Of a DNA stretch of 64,000 nucleotides, positions 8,620 to 17,109 are shown piece by piece. Made by a program: the position numbers and the translations under genes. Location: contig NZ_JANBVS010000011.1 of assembly GCF_024586915.1 (NCBI RefSeq), forward strand, positions 124,001 to 188,000. The letters run 5' to 3'. The notes beneath the pieces are model-generated. The model ran no database searches and was not told the DNA's origin. It saw only the letters and a program-made list of their open reading frames with translations. The stretch's first letter is position 1; each line of letters begins with the position of its first letter. Source of the DNA: Bradyrhizobium sp. SRS-191. Its GTDB lineage: Bacteria; Pseudomonadota; Alphaproteobacteria; Rhizobiales; Xanthobacteraceae.

Positions 8620-8985
8620 GGAACGGTTCCCCCAGGGCTCGCTTATAGGGGTTCCATGTGGTGAGCCCACAATAACTTATGTTAGCATGTTACCTCATCT
8701 GTCGTCCCAATTTTTCGGCTCCGCACGAACGACTGGTTCCGTCGTTCGTGGAACTACGTGAGAGAATCTGAGCGCGACGACGCTGCGATCCCAGATGCAG
8801 CGGACTACACAGCCTCGCGTGTCCAGCACACACGACAATCATCCAGCTACGCGTGAGAGGGGGTCCGTGAAACTACGGACATCCATGCCGTGCGACGTTT
8901 CTGCCGAACCGAATCCGGAAGGAATTAATACCCTCTTAGGTTCCGCTTCCTAAGTTGACGAAAATCAATCAGTTGGAAACGTATC
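8620..8985. promoter_or_regulatory. Divergent intergenic region between regulator and chemoreceptor
   Basis: About 365 bases between the Crp-like gene (minus) and the chemoreceptor (plus). Both promoters must lie here. I could not identify a convincing -35/-10 pair or Crp site by eye. The segment carries no recognisable gene. Confidence 0.5.
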
Positions 8986-11061
8986 ATGCGGGTCGGTCAA
9001 CTATTTGCGGTTTCGATGCTGTCGGTGGCAGGCCTCGCCTGCGTCTTGGGTGGCGAAATCGTCGTCTCGCAATATCGCGCCTATGCGAGCAAGACGGAAG
9101 CTATCAGGTCGGTCGATGCGTTCGGCGCCGTGCTGCTCACTGGCCAGGCCGTCGCCGGCTTCAGGACGTCCTACGCCACGACGCTGTTCCAGGAGGCGCC
9201 TGCCAGTCCTGCGCAGTTGGAGGCGATGGCCAAGGCCGGCCAGCAAGCCGATGCGGCGTTTGCAAAGGCGCGCAGCACGGTGGAATCGATCTCCGACAGC
9301 CAAGGGATCACCGATGGCTTGACCAAGGCGATGACGAAACTCGGCGAGGTCCGCGCGATGGTGGATCGCGCCGTCCAGGTGCCGTTGAGCTCACGCGACC
9401 AGAGCGCGACCCGAAGCGTGCTGCCCGGCATCTCGGAGACGCTGAAGATCATGGAGCCGCTGTTGAACCGGCTGGAAAGCCGCGTGGCAGCTGCCGATTC
9501 CTCGCTGACGCCGCTCCTCATCATCGCGCGCACCGCGCAGGACCTGAGGCTGACCGCGGGCGGACGTGCTGCCATGCTGTCGCCGGTGCTCGGATCGAAG
9601 CGCCCGCTGACGGTGGCCGAGATCTCCGCGATGGATCGCGCCCAGGGCCGCGTCGAGGCCAATCGTGAGCGCATCGAATCCAGCATTGATCAGATCGGTA
9701 GTCCCGCAAGCGTCGTCCAGGTCATGAACGAGGCGGTCGACGGCTATTTCAGCAAGACCGCTCCGCTGATCGAGAAGGAGGTCGCCGCCTCGCGCAGCAA
9801 CGGCAACTACTCACTGACGCCAGAAGAGCTCGGCAATCTGGCGGTCCCGCCGATCCTGAAGTTCCTGGCGGTCCGCGACAAGGCCTTGGCGGAGGCCCGT
9901 GACCGCGCGGAGACGGAGCGGGACGAGGCGCGCTTGATGCTGGTGCTCGGAAGCGGGGCCGTGCTGGCGCTGCTCGGCATGCTCGGCGTCGTCACCTTCA
10001 TGCTGCGCCGTCGCGTGATCGCGCCGCTCGCCGCCCTCACGGGAGTGGTGGGCGAGCTTGCTGCCGGTCGTGACGATGTCAGCATTCCCGCCAGCGACCG
10101 CCAGGACGAGATCGGCACGCTCGCAGGCTCGCTGCAGGTGTTCAAGGACGCGCTGCTGGCAAAGAAGGCCGCCGACCGCGCGGCCGCGTCCGAGGCCGAA
10201 GCGAAGATTCAGCGTGGCCAGCGTGTCGACACGATCACCCGCGACTTCGAAGCTGTGATCAGCGAGATCGTGGAGGTCGTGTCCTCGGCATCGACCGCGT
10301 TGGAGAGCTCAGCGGGAACGCTCACCTCGACGGCCGAGCAGTCGGAGCGGTTGGCGACGACCGTCGCGTCCGCCTCGGAGGAAGCGTCGACCAACGTGCA
10401 GTCGGTGGCATCAGCCACGGAGGAGATGTCGTCGTCGGTCACCGAGATCAGCCGGCAGGTGCAAGACTCCGCCCGCGTCGCGAATGAGGCCGTGCAGCAG
10501 GCTCAGCGCACCAATGACCGCGTCGGCGAACTCGCCAAGGCGGCGGGCCGCATCGGCGATGTCGTCGAGCTGATCAATTCGATCGCGGGCCAGACCAACC
10601 TGCTGGCACTGAATGCCACGATCGAGGCAGCGCGCGCGGGTGAAGCCGGGCGCGGCTTCGCCGTCGTGGCCTCCGAGGTGAAAGCGTTGGCCGAGCAGAC
10701 GGCCAAGGCCACCGACGAGATCAGTCAGCAGATCAGCGGGATCCAGTCGGCGACGCAGGAGTCGGTGAACGCGATCAAGGAAATCGGCGAGACCATCGAG
10801 AAGATGTCGGAGATCGCCTCGACGATTGCGTCGGCGGTGGAAGAGCAGGGCACAGCCACGCAGGAAATCTCCCGCAGCATTCAGCAGGCAGCGCATGGCA
10901 CGCAGCAGGTCTCGTCCAACATCACCGACGTGCAGCGCGGCGCCAGCGCGACCGGCCAGGCTTCGGCGCAGGTGCTGAACGCAGCCAAGTCGCTCGCCGG
11001 TGAAAGCAGCCGCCTGAAGCGTGAAGTGACGCGCTTCCTCGGCTCGGTCCGCGTAGCCTGA
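8986..11061 (+). CDS. Methyl-accepting chemotaxis protein
   Basis: A 691-residue chemoreceptor. An N-terminal transmembrane helix (about 5-27) is followed by a helical periplasmic ligand domain (about 30-310). A second transmembrane helix (about 315-338), HAMP (about 340-395) and a long cytoplasmic signalling coiled coil complete it. The conserved hairpin tip contains NLLALNATIEAARAGEAGRG and then FAVVASEVKALAEQT. It senses an unknown ligand and couples through CheW to CheA. The ligand domain is all-helical, of the four-helix-bundle sort, and does not look like a Cache domain. There is no C-terminal CheR-docking pentapeptide. The ATG at 8986 has only a weak ribosome site (GGAAA). Confidence 0.93.
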   Translation: MRVGQLFAVSMLSVAGLACVLGGEIVVSQYRAYASKTEAIRSVDAFGAVLLTGQAVAGFRTSYATTLFQEAPASPAQLEAMAKAGQQADAAFAKARSTVESISDSQGITDGLTKAMTKLGEVRAMVDRAVQVPLSSRDQSATRSVLPGISETLKIMEPLLNRLESRVAAADSSLTPLLIIARTAQDLRLTAGGRAAMLSPVLGSKRPLTVAEISAMDRAQGRVEANRERIESSIDQIGSPASVVQVMNEAVDGYFSKTAPLIEKEVAASRSNGNYSLTPEELGNLAVPPILKFLAVRDKALAEARDRAETERDEARLMLVLGSGAVLALLGMLGVVTFMLRRRVIAPLAALTGVVGELAAGRDDVSIPASDRQDEIGTLAGSLQVFKDALLAKKAADRAAASEAEAKIQRGQRVDTITRDFEAVISEIVEVVSSASTALESSAGTLTSTAEQSERLATTVASASEEASTNVQSVASATEEMSSSVTEISRQVQDSARVANEAVQQAQRTNDRVGELAKAAGRIGDVVELINSIAGQTNLLALNATIEAARAGEAGRGFAVVASEVKALAEQTAKATDEISQQISGIQSATQESVNAIKEIGETIEKMSEIASTIASAVEEQGTATQEISRSIQQAAHGTQQVSSNITDVQRGASATGQASAQVLNAAKSLAGESSRLKREVTRFLGSVRVA

Positions 11062-11083
11062 CGATCGACCCCGCAAGATGGAA

Positions 11084-11114
11084 AGAGCGCCGGACCGCTT
11101 GGATCCGGCGCTCT
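11084..11114. terminator. Bidirectional terminator hairpin
   Basis: A perfect 11-bp stem (AGAGCGCCGGA / TCCGGCGCTCT) with a 9-base loop lies between the convergent chemoreceptor and DUF4142 genes. It is followed by TCGTT on the plus strand and by TTTCC on the minus strand, so it can end both transcripts. Confidence 0.85.
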
Positions 11115-11142
11115 TCGTTGGGTGGCAATCGGCTCGGGCGCG

Positions 11143-11676
11143 TTACTTGGCCTTCGTCAGGTTCTGCGCCATCTCCAGATGATGCTGAAGTGCCGGCAGC
11201 GTCTTGCCGGCCCAGGCCTTCAGCTCGGGGTTGTCTCCGCCCTTGGCATAGCGCTCGAACAGCGACACCGCATCCTTGTGTGCGCTGACCTGCATGTCGT
11301 CGAAGTCGGAGCTGAAGTCCTTCCCCTCTGCCCCTTTCAGCTTGTCGAGCTTGCTCTGGTGCGCGCTGTCGAGCGCCGTCGGCAGCTGCAGCTTGAGCTT
11401 GCCGCTGTCGACCATGCTCTTCAGCTCGCTCGACGTCTTGGTATGGTCCTTGACCATCTGCGCGGCGAAGGTCTTTTCCTGCGCGTTGCCCTTCTGCTCG
11501 CCGAGCTGGTTCGATTGCAATTCGAACATGTCGCTGATGGCGACCTGCTTGACGAAGTCCTCGGTGCTCGGCGTGATCCCCAGCGCCGAATTGACGCCGG
11601 TCTTCTCGCCGACCGATTGCGCGAGCACGGGGCCGGCGATCAGCAGGCAGCTGATTGCGATGATCGTACGTTTCAT
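11143..11676 (-). CDS. DUF4142 exported protein
   Basis: 177 residues with a signal peptide (hydrophobic core about 5-17, cleavage after VLAQ). An all-helical DUF4142 domain follows, with the usual FVKQVAISDMFE opening and a His-containing segment, AAQMVKDHTKT. DUF4142 proteins are periplasmic or outer-membrane-associated ferritin-like helical proteins, common in rhizobia and often stress-linked; no biochemical function is established to my knowledge. The start ATG at 11676 is preceded by GAGGAGAGG. It shares a terminator with the converging chemoreceptor gene. Confidence 0.9.
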   Translation of the reverse strand: MKRTIIAISCLLIAGPVLAQSVGEKTGVNSALGITPSTEDFVKQVAISDMFELQSNQLGEQKGNAQEKTFAAQMVKDHTKTSSELKSMVDSGKLKLQLPTALDSAHQSKLDKLKGAEGKDFSSDFDDMQVSAHKDAVSLFERYAKGGDNPELKAWAGKTLPALQHHLEMAQNLTKAK

Positions 11677-11704
11677 GATTGGTCCTCTCCTCGATGGTTG
11701 AGGA

Positions 11705-12499
11705 CTAAACCTGGAGCTGGTCGCGAGGTTCCGTATCGGCCTTGCGCGAAGCGCGCTGTGGTCCGCTCCGGCGCGACGAAAGCAGAGCGCGAAGCCTGAA
11801 GGCGTCGGCGGGCGCTGCGCTCTTCTGGTCGTTGTCGAAGTACACGAACACCTCGATGCCGTGTGTCGACCATGTGCGGATGCGCTTGGCCCAGGCCTCG
11901 AGCGTCGCGACGGGATAGTTGTCCTTGTAGCGGCCGCCTGGACCGTGGCCGCGGACGTAGACGAAATCTGCGGTCCGCTTCCAAGGGGCGGGTGCGTCGT
12001 GATGGTCCGACAGGCAGAGCGAGATGTTGGCGTCTTTCAGCAGCCGCATGATCGACGGCGCATACCAGCTCGGATGGCGGAATTCGAAGCTGTAGCGCCG
12101 GTGTCGCGGCAGCAGCGGGAGAAATGATTCAAGCCGGTCTCTGTCCGCCTCGAACTGCGGGGGCAGTTGAAACAGAACAGGCCCCGCTTTGTCACCGAGC
12201 AGCTTCAGGCGGCTCTCCATCAGCTCGAGGCTGTTGATCGAGCGATCGGAGAGACGCTTCCAGTGCGTAATGAATTTCGACGCCTTCCAGGCGAAGACGA
12301 AATCGGGGCCGGTCTGATCGTGCCAGCTGCGCACGGCCGCTTCGGTCGGCGTCCGGTAGAACACGCCGTTCAATTCGGTCGTCTCGAACTGGCTGGCGTA
12401 ATAGGGCAGTTGATGCCTGATCAGCAGGCCCGGCGGAAAGAACGGCCCGCGCCAGGAGTCATAGTGCCAACCTGAGGTACCGACGACGACCCGAGCCAT
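11705..12499 (-). CDS. DUF72 family protein
   Basis: A 264-residue protein of the DUF72 (YecE) family, a TIM-barrel-like fold of unknown biochemical role. Family landmarks: GTSGWHYDSWRGPFFP near the N-terminus, FETTELNGVFYRTP, FVFAWKASKFITH, GPVLFQLPPQF, SFEFRHPSWY and VYFDNDQ. I chose the ATG at 12499 because GAGG lies 7 bases upstream; an in-frame ATG at 12505 is also possible. It ends 28 bases before the DUF4142 gene on the same strand, so they may be co-transcribed. The last ~30 residues are basic and variable. Confidence 0.92.
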   Translation of the reverse strand: MARVVVGTSGWHYDSWRGPFFPPGLLIRHQLPYYASQFETTELNGVFYRTPTEAAVRSWHDQTGPDFVFAWKASKFITHWKRLSDRSINSLELMESRLKLLGDKAGPVLFQLPPQFEADRDRLESFLPLLPRHRRYSFEFRHPSWYAPSIMRLLKDANISLCLSDHHDAPAPWKRTADFVYVRGHGPGGRYKDNYPVATLEAWAKRIRTWSTHGIEVFVYFDNDQKSAAPADAFRLRALLSSRRSGPQRASRKADTEPRDQLQV

Positions 12500-12628
12500 C
12501 CACATGCCTCGCCGAGATCACGACTGTCTCGATGAGAAGCGCCGGTTCTCGCGCTGGTTCCTCGCTCGGCGGAGGGTGACTGATCCGGCGTGGTCGATGA
12601 TGAGCAATGTCGACGCGAAATCGGCGGG

Positions 12629-12835
12629 TCAGCGTTCCGCAGCCTGCATGATGGGGGCGCTCAGGAGTTCGTTGATATGAGCGGCTGTCTCAGCCTGGAG
12701 CGCCTTCTTCAACATCATCTCGCGTTCCGGGCCGGCGGGGAGCAACTGTGCCGCGTCGCGGGCGGCCATTGCCGTATGCTGCAGGCGGTCGGCAAAGGAG
12801 ATGGTTTGTTTGCGCCGGTTTCTCTTTTGTGTCAT
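12629..12835 (-). CDS. Small hypothetical protein behind a ribosome-site hairpin
   Basis: A 68-residue basic, helical protein starting MTQKRNRRK, with an Ala- and Leu-rich remainder. There are no Cys, signal peptide or known domain. AGGAG lies 7 bases upstream of the ATG. That site is the 3' arm of a perfect 8-bp hairpin (12843-12864), which could block translation. Short Bradyrhizobium proteins of this look are common and unnamed. The gene stands alone on the minus strand, upstream of DUF72. Confidence 0.7.
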   Translation of the reverse strand: MTQKRNRRKQTISFADRLQHTAMAARDAAQLLPAGPEREMMLKKALQAETAAHINELLSAPIMQAAER

Positions 12836-12842
12836 TGGCGAA

Positions 12843-12864
12843 CTCCTGTTCTTCGCAACAGGAG
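12843..12864 (-). promoter_or_regulatory. Hairpin that sequesters the ribosome binding site
   Basis: Reading the minus strand, CTCCTGTT, loop GCGAAG and AACAGGAG form a perfect 8-bp stem. The AGGAG of the 3' arm is the ribosome binding site of the gene starting at 12835. Folding would hide it, so translation may depend on temperature, a protein or another RNA. The geometry is seen directly; the control is inference. Confidence 0.55.
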
Positions 12865-12962
12865 CTTGCGACTTTCAAGCGGCGATGTCGCTAACCCACG
12901 TTAGCGTGCAAATCACGTTCCGTAGACGACGAGGGAACCGGAATGCCGGCATGCGCGGTCGA

Positions 12963-13160
12963 TTAGTTATTCGACCGCTCGGGGTCGTTGCCGGGAACGC
13001 TCAGATGCACCTCGTGTCCCTGCTTGAGAGCCAGAGTGGCCGCGGCGGCCGCCGATTCGAATGCCGCTTCCCTGGTCGCGTACTCGCCGTGCGCGTCGCC
13101 ATCGTGCAGCACGCTCCAGTGATCGCCGACCGCAATGACTGCATATTGTGCCAGTCCCAT
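12963..13160 (-). CDS. Small protein, DUF2188-like
   Basis: A 65-residue protein of the form YAVIAVGDHWSVLHDGD, then an Ala-rich helix (EAAFESAAAAATLALKQG) and VHLSVPG. This beta-beta-alpha-beta layout resembles the short DUF2188-type proteins that rhizobia carry in many copies; the family match is from memory. The ATG at 13160 has GGAG 6 bases upstream; an ATG at 13172 is less well placed. It lies 32 bases after the sorbosone-dehydrogenase-like gene on the same strand and probably belongs to that transcript. Confidence 0.7.
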   Translation of the reverse strand: MGLAQYAVIAVGDHWSVLHDGDAHGEYATREAAFESAAAAATLALKQGHEVHLSVPGNDPERSNN

Positions 13161-13192
13161 TCCACGCTCCATCGTTGCTGCTGAAAGCGGGC

Positions 13193-14521
13193 TCAACTCC
13201 CGGACGCGGTGACCCGCCAGACCGTGTTGCCGACGTCGTCGGCGATGAGGAGCGCGCCGGTCTTGTCGACGGCCAATCCGACCGGCCGGCCGCGCGCTTC
13301 GTTCTGATCGTTGAGAAAGCCGGTGACGACATCCCGGGCCGTGCCGTTCGGCTTGCCAGCTGAGAACGGTACATACACCACCTTGTAGCCGTTCAGCGGC
13401 GTCCGATTCCAACTGCCGTGCTCGCCAACGAAGGCGCCGCCGCGGTACGCCTGGGGCAGGGCATTCGCGGTGTAGAACGTCATGCCGAGCGGCGCGACGT
13501 GGGAGCTCAGCGCATAGTCGGGCGCAATCGCCGTCTCGACGAGATCCGGCCGCTGTGGCTGCACGCGCGGATCGACATGCTGGCCGTAGTAGCTGTAGGG
13601 CCAGCCATAGAAGCCGCCATCCTTCACCGAGGTCATGTAGTCGGGGACGAGATCCGGGCCGATCTCGTCGCGCTCGTTCACGACCGTCCACAGCGCGCCG
13701 CTCTGCGGCTCGAAGGTCAAGCCGTTCGGATTGCGCAGGCCGCTGGCGAACACCCGCCAGCGGCCGGTCGTGCGCTCCACTTCCAGGATCGCGGCGCGGT
13801 TCTTCTCGGCCTCGATGCCGTTCTCGGTGATGTTGCTGTTGGAGCCGACGCCGACATAGAGCAGGCGTCCATCCGGGCTCGCCGTCAGGCTCTTGGTCCA
13901 ATGATGGTCGATGGGGCCGCCGGGGAGCGCAGTGAGCGTGGTCCCAGCATCCTTCATTTGCGTCTCGCCCGGCGTGTACGGATAGCGGACGATGGCGTCG
14001 GTGTTGGCGATGTAGAGGTCATTGCCGACCAGGGCGACGCCGAAGGGGGAGTTCATGTGATCGATGAAGACGCTCTTCTGCTCAGGCACGCCGTCACCAT
14101 TGGCGTCATGCAGCAGCGTGACGCGGTTGCTCGCGCCGGTGCTGCCGCCCGAGGTCGCCCAGGATTCGACGAGCGCCATGATGATATCCTTCGGCCGCTT
14201 GGGCGGCGGCGGAGGCGGGGCCTTGGACTCCACGACGAGCACGTCGCCATCAGGCAACGTGTATAGCGAACGCGGATGCTGCAGCCCGGTGGCCAACGCC
14301 TCGATCTTCAGGCCGGGCGCGACCTTGGGCGTTTCGCCTTGCTTCCAGCCGACCACGGTCGCGACATTCATCGGCGGCAGCAGATATTGCGTGAGCGACG
14401 GCAGTTTGACGTTTGGACCGACCTCCGCCTTCGGATCGCCGCCTTCGTTGCAGCCGGTGAGGGCGAGTGCCGACGCTCCGAGGAGGAGTGCCGTCCATGC
14501 CGTCCTGCGCGGGGATCTCAT
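13193..14521 (-). CDS. Sorbosone/glucose dehydrogenase-like beta-propeller lipoprotein
   Basis: A 442-residue protein with a lipoprotein signal peptide (LTGC lipobox, Cys24). A six-bladed beta-propeller of the soluble glucose/L-sorbosone dehydrogenase family follows. Landmarks include GLQHPRSLYTLPDGDVLVVE, GPIDHHWTKSL, VGVGSNSN, GLRNPNGLTFEP, VNERDEIG and GEHGSWNR. Family members use PQQ to oxidise sugars or aldehydes in the periplasm; whether this one binds PQQ cannot be told here. Its start overlaps the stop of the DUF2231 membrane gene by 4 bases (ATGA), which suggests the membrane protein is its partner, possibly passing on electrons. A Pro-rich insert (PPPPPPKRPKD) lies near residue 105. 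Confidence 0.88.
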   Translation of the reverse strand: MRSPRRTAWTALLLGASALALTGCNEGGDPKAEVGPNVKLPSLTQYLLPPMNVATVVGWKQGETPKVAPGLKIEALATGLQHPRSLYTLPDGDVLVVESKAPPPPPPKRPKDIIMALVESWATSGGSTGASNRVTLLHDANGDGVPEQKSVFIDHMNSPFGVALVGNDLYIANTDAIVRYPYTPGETQMKDAGTTLTALPGGPIDHHWTKSLTASPDGRLLYVGVGSNSNITENGIEAEKNRAAILEVERTTGRWRVFASGLRNPNGLTFEPQSGALWTVVNERDEIGPDLVPDYMTSVKDGGFYGWPYSYYGQHVDPRVQPQRPDLVETAIAPDYALSSHVAPLGMTFYTANALPQAYRGGAFVGEHGSWNRTPLNGYKVVYVPFSAGKPNGTARDVVTGFLNDQNEARGRPVGLAVDKTGALLIADDVGNTVWRVTASGS

Positions 14522-14982
14522 CGAACGACTCCCACGCGATGGCGATAGACAAGCGACCAGCCGAGCCAGCCTGTGATTGGCAGGATCAGCACGGTGACCA
14601 GCGACAGGATCAGTCCGGTCGGGACCACGGAGGTCCAGGCATCACGCGCGTGTACCATGTTGTTGAAGAAGGCGAGCACGAGCGCGATCAAATTGCCGAT
14701 CATATGCGGCCAAGCCGGCGCCTGCGCGCGGATCAGCCGGTTGCCGAGAAAATCGATCAGGCCAGCAAGACCGGCCAGGATGCCCATGATCAAGCCGACG
14801 AGCAGCAACCAAGCCGACATGTCTGCCCACATGATCTCGGCCGTGCGCCAATAGGCGATGTCGGTGACGAGCGCACCGATGAAGCAGACGATCGGGAATG
14901 GCACCAACATCGGGTGGATCGGATGCCGTGCGATGCGGGCTGTGGACTCCACCGGAAGGCGGTCGGTTTCGACTGACGTCAC
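14518..14982 (-). CDS. DUF2231 four-helix membrane protein
   Basis: 154 residues with four transmembrane helices (about 25-48, 55-76, 88-108, 118-145). The ARHPIHPMLVPFPI opening is typical of DUF2231 proteins. In this family the His-Pro residues near the first helix are conserved, and haem-linked redox roles have been suggested. Overlap of its stop with the start of the sorbosone-dehydrogenase-like gene strongly implies one operon. A pathway is plausible in which the lipoprotein oxidises a substrate and this protein links it to the membrane, but that is inferred from gene order alone. Confidence 0.88.
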   Translation of the reverse strand: MTSVETDRLPVESTARIARHPIHPMLVPFPIVCFIGALVTDIAYWRTAEIMWADMSAWLLLVGLIMGILAGLAGLIDFLGNRLIRAQAPAWPHMIGNLIALVLAFFNNMVHARDAWTSVVPTGLILSLVTVLILPITGWLGWSLVYRHRVGVVR

Positions 14983-15057
14983 GAAGGTCTCCTGAGGTGG
15001 ATGCAGCAGCGAATCTCACTGCTGCATGCGTCGCTGACGACGGCTGCAGCAAGGCTC

Positions 15058-15504
15058 TCAGTGGCTCTTGTTCAGCGGTCCCGAGCCGCGTGCGCTGTCG
15101 CTCGCTGTGTCGTTGACCGGCGCAGTCGGGGTGGTTGCCATCGGTGCGGCGGGCTTTGGTGCCGCATTGCCGGTGGTCTGCTGACTGTTCGACTGCGCCT
15201 CCTGGCGCGGCCCTTTGTCGCCGGCGAACGACCAGAACATCAGGGCGATCGCCGCCGCCACCACCACGATCGGGATCAGCAGCGCGTAAGGGGTGTTGCT
15301 TTGCATGCCCGGGACGCGCGAGCCGGCGCCGCTGGCGCGCTCGGCCTGGTCGTGCGCATGCAGCGATGCGCGCGTGTTCTCGTCGAGTCTTGCGCGCTCG
15401 CCCGGCCGCAGCCGTCCCGACCGGGTCGTTGCATAAGCGAGAATGAGGCCGAGGATGATGATGCCGAGACCCCATCCCCAGAATGTTGCTGCTCCGCCGT
15501 TCAT
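15058..15504 (-). CDS. Two-helix membrane protein of unknown function
   Basis: 148 residues with one transmembrane helix near the N-terminus (about 8-27) and a second at about 78-97. The charged loop between them contains RLRPGERARLDE, and the polar tail is rich in Pro, Thr, Ala and Gln. The start ATG at 15504 is 8 bases after GGGAG. It lies 75 bases upstream of DUF2231 on the same strand, so it could be the first gene of the DUF2231/dehydrogenase transcript. I do not recognise the family. Confidence 0.8.
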   Translation of the reverse strand: MNGGAATFWGWGLGIIILGLILAYATTRSGRLRPGERARLDENTRASLHAHDQAERASGAGSRVPGMQSNTPYALLIPIVVVAAAIALMFWSFAGDKGPRQEAQSNSQQTTGNAAPKPAAPMATTPTAPVNDTASDSARGSGPLNKSH

Positions 15505-15601
15505 GCCGATCGCTCCCGCGCTGCTGCGCCCGGCGCGCCTTGCCGCCGGACACCCCATCAACGGGAGGGATTCGTATCCGTTCCTTGTGTGGACTGGGCC
15601 G

Positions 15602-16015
15602 TCAGAGCTCGACGATGATGTAGTCGTTCTCCATGATCACCGGGAAACGCTCGGCGACGTACGGGCCCTTGACCAGGTTCCCGCCGGACTCGCGCCTGAC
15701 CTCGTAGTTGCGCAGGCGCGTGGTGCGGGGATCGCACCAGGACTGGCCGGTGGCCAGCTCGAACTCCCAGCCGTGCCAGGGGCAGCGCAGGAACTCGCCG
15801 TCGCGCTCCAGGCGATAGTCACCGGGACCGGATGATGTCGCAATGCCGGTGATGACACCGTTGCAGATCCGCGCGCCGCCATGGGGACAGCGGTTCAACA
15901 GCGCATGCAACTGGCCGCCGACATTGAAGAGGGCGATCTCACGGCCGTCGACGAAGGCGGTCCGACGCGCTCCCGGCGGCAGCTCATCGGCGGAACAGAC
16001 GACGTGCCGGCTCAT
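15602..16015 (-). CDS. Rieske [2Fe-2S] ferredoxin-like protein
   Basis: A 137-residue single-domain Rieske protein. The cluster ligands are Cys43-Pro-His45 and Cys78-Pro-Trp-His81. There is no signal peptide, so it is cytosolic, in the manner of the ferredoxin components of aromatic dioxygenases or the N-terminal part of oxygenase alpha subunits. No oxygenase catalytic domain or reductase is nearby. The ATG at 16015 overlaps the stop of amidohydrolase B (ATGA), making it the last gene of a four-gene operon. Its partner is unknown; it may serve an oxygenase encoded elsewhere. Confidence 0.9.
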   Translation of the reverse strand: MSRHVVCSADELPPGARRTAFVDGREIALFNVGGQLHALLNRCPHGGARICNGVITGIATSSGPGDYRLERDGEFLRCPWHGWEFELATGQSWCDPRTTRLRNYEVRRESGGNLVKGPYVAERFPVIMENDYIIVEL

Positions 16016-17109
16016 GACAGGCGATACAATGCCATCGCATTGTCCCTGAAGATCTTGCGGCGCTGGGCCTCGGTCATCGGGAATTTGAAGGAGAAGCTCG
16101 GATTGTCGTAGTCCCAGTGCGGATAGTCCGACGAGTAGAGCAGGCGGTCCCAGCCGATCCAGTCGATGATCTCGATCAGATGCCGGGGGTGCTCGGGCTC
16201 CTCGATCGGCTGCGTCGTCCACCAGATGTGCTGGCGCAGATAGTCGGACGGCCGCTGCTTGAGGTGCGGCACCTCCTTTCGGAACTTGTCGAAATGCTTG
16301 TCCATGCGCCAGGCCAGCGCCGGCGCCCAGGCGAAGCCGCCCTCGACGAGCACCACCTTGAGACCCGGGAAGCGTTCGAACACGCCGCCGAGAATGAAGC
16401 TCGCCGCGAGCGCCTCCATGCAGGCGACGAACACGTAGTGCTCCTGCAGGTAATAAGTGGGCCAGCCCGAGCCGGTCGACGGATGCCCGCCATTATAGCC
16501 GACCGGATGCAGGCCGATCGGCAGGCCCGCGCGCTCGGCGGCGGCGTAGATCGGCCAATAGCGCGGATGCCCCAGCGGATCCGACGGACGCGACGACAGC
16601 ATGATCTGGACGTAGCGGCGGTCGCCGGCGCAGCGTTCGATCTCGGCGACCGCGGCCTCGGGAAACTCCTGCGGCACCACGATGCCGGCGCGCAGCCGCG
16701 GCTCCTGCCGCACCCAATGGTCGATCTGCCACTCATTGGTGGCGCGCGACATCGCGGCCGCGAATTCCGGGTTACGCTCCTCCATGCCGCCTTTGCTGAG
16801 CGCCATCAGCAGGCCGAACTCGACATTGACGGGATCGAGATGCTGCTGGCGCAGCATGTCGAGATCGGAGCCCGCCGGCCCGCTGGCCGGCAGCGCATCC
16901 GCGCGCATGCCGGCGGCCATCATGCGTGGATACATCAGGGTGCTCGACAGCGCCTGCCGCACATGCACGCCATAGGTCTGGTAGTGCTCGCGCCAGCGCG
17001 GGGCGAGATAAGGCAGGAGTTCGCCCGGCGTGCGATGGGCCGGATGGATGTCGCAATCGACCACGGCGAGGGTCTGGCGCGCCTGCACTTCCTGGAACGG
17101 TGCGTTCAT
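16012..17109 (-). CDS. Amidohydrolase B, ACMSD-like metal-dependent hydrolase/decarboxylase
   Basis: A 365-residue TIM-barrel amidohydrolase of the COG2159/PF04909 family. Metal-site landmarks: Asp20-Ile-His22 near the start (Asp-x-His in place of the usual His-x-His), the His of GLHPVGYNGG, the conserved W(T)TQPIEEPE, and the metal Asp in SSDYPHWD. Relatives include 2-amino-3-carboxymuconate-6-semialdehyde decarboxylase, gamma-resorcylate decarboxylase and hydrolases of aromatic-derived compounds; the reaction here is not determined. The start ATG lies in an ATGA overlap with amidohydrolase A. The two share family motifs but are only distantly alike, so two successive steps or a heteromer are both possible. 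Confidence 0.9.
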   Translation of the reverse strand: MNAPFQEVQARQTLAVVDCDIHPAHRTPGELLPYLAPRWREHYQTYGVHVRQALSSTLMYPRMMAAGMRADALPASGPAGSDLDMLRQQHLDPVNVEFGLLMALSKGGMEERNPEFAAAMSRATNEWQIDHWVRQEPRLRAGIVVPQEFPEAAVAEIERCAGDRRYVQIMLSSRPSDPLGHPRYWPIYAAAERAGLPIGLHPVGYNGGHPSTGSGWPTYYLQEHYVFVACMEALAASFILGGVFERFPGLKVVLVEGGFAWAPALAWRMDKHFDKFRKEVPHLKQRPSDYLRQHIWWTTQPIEEPEHPRHLIEIIDWIGWDRLLYSSDYPHWDYDNPSFSFKFPMTEAQRRKIFRDNAMALYRLS

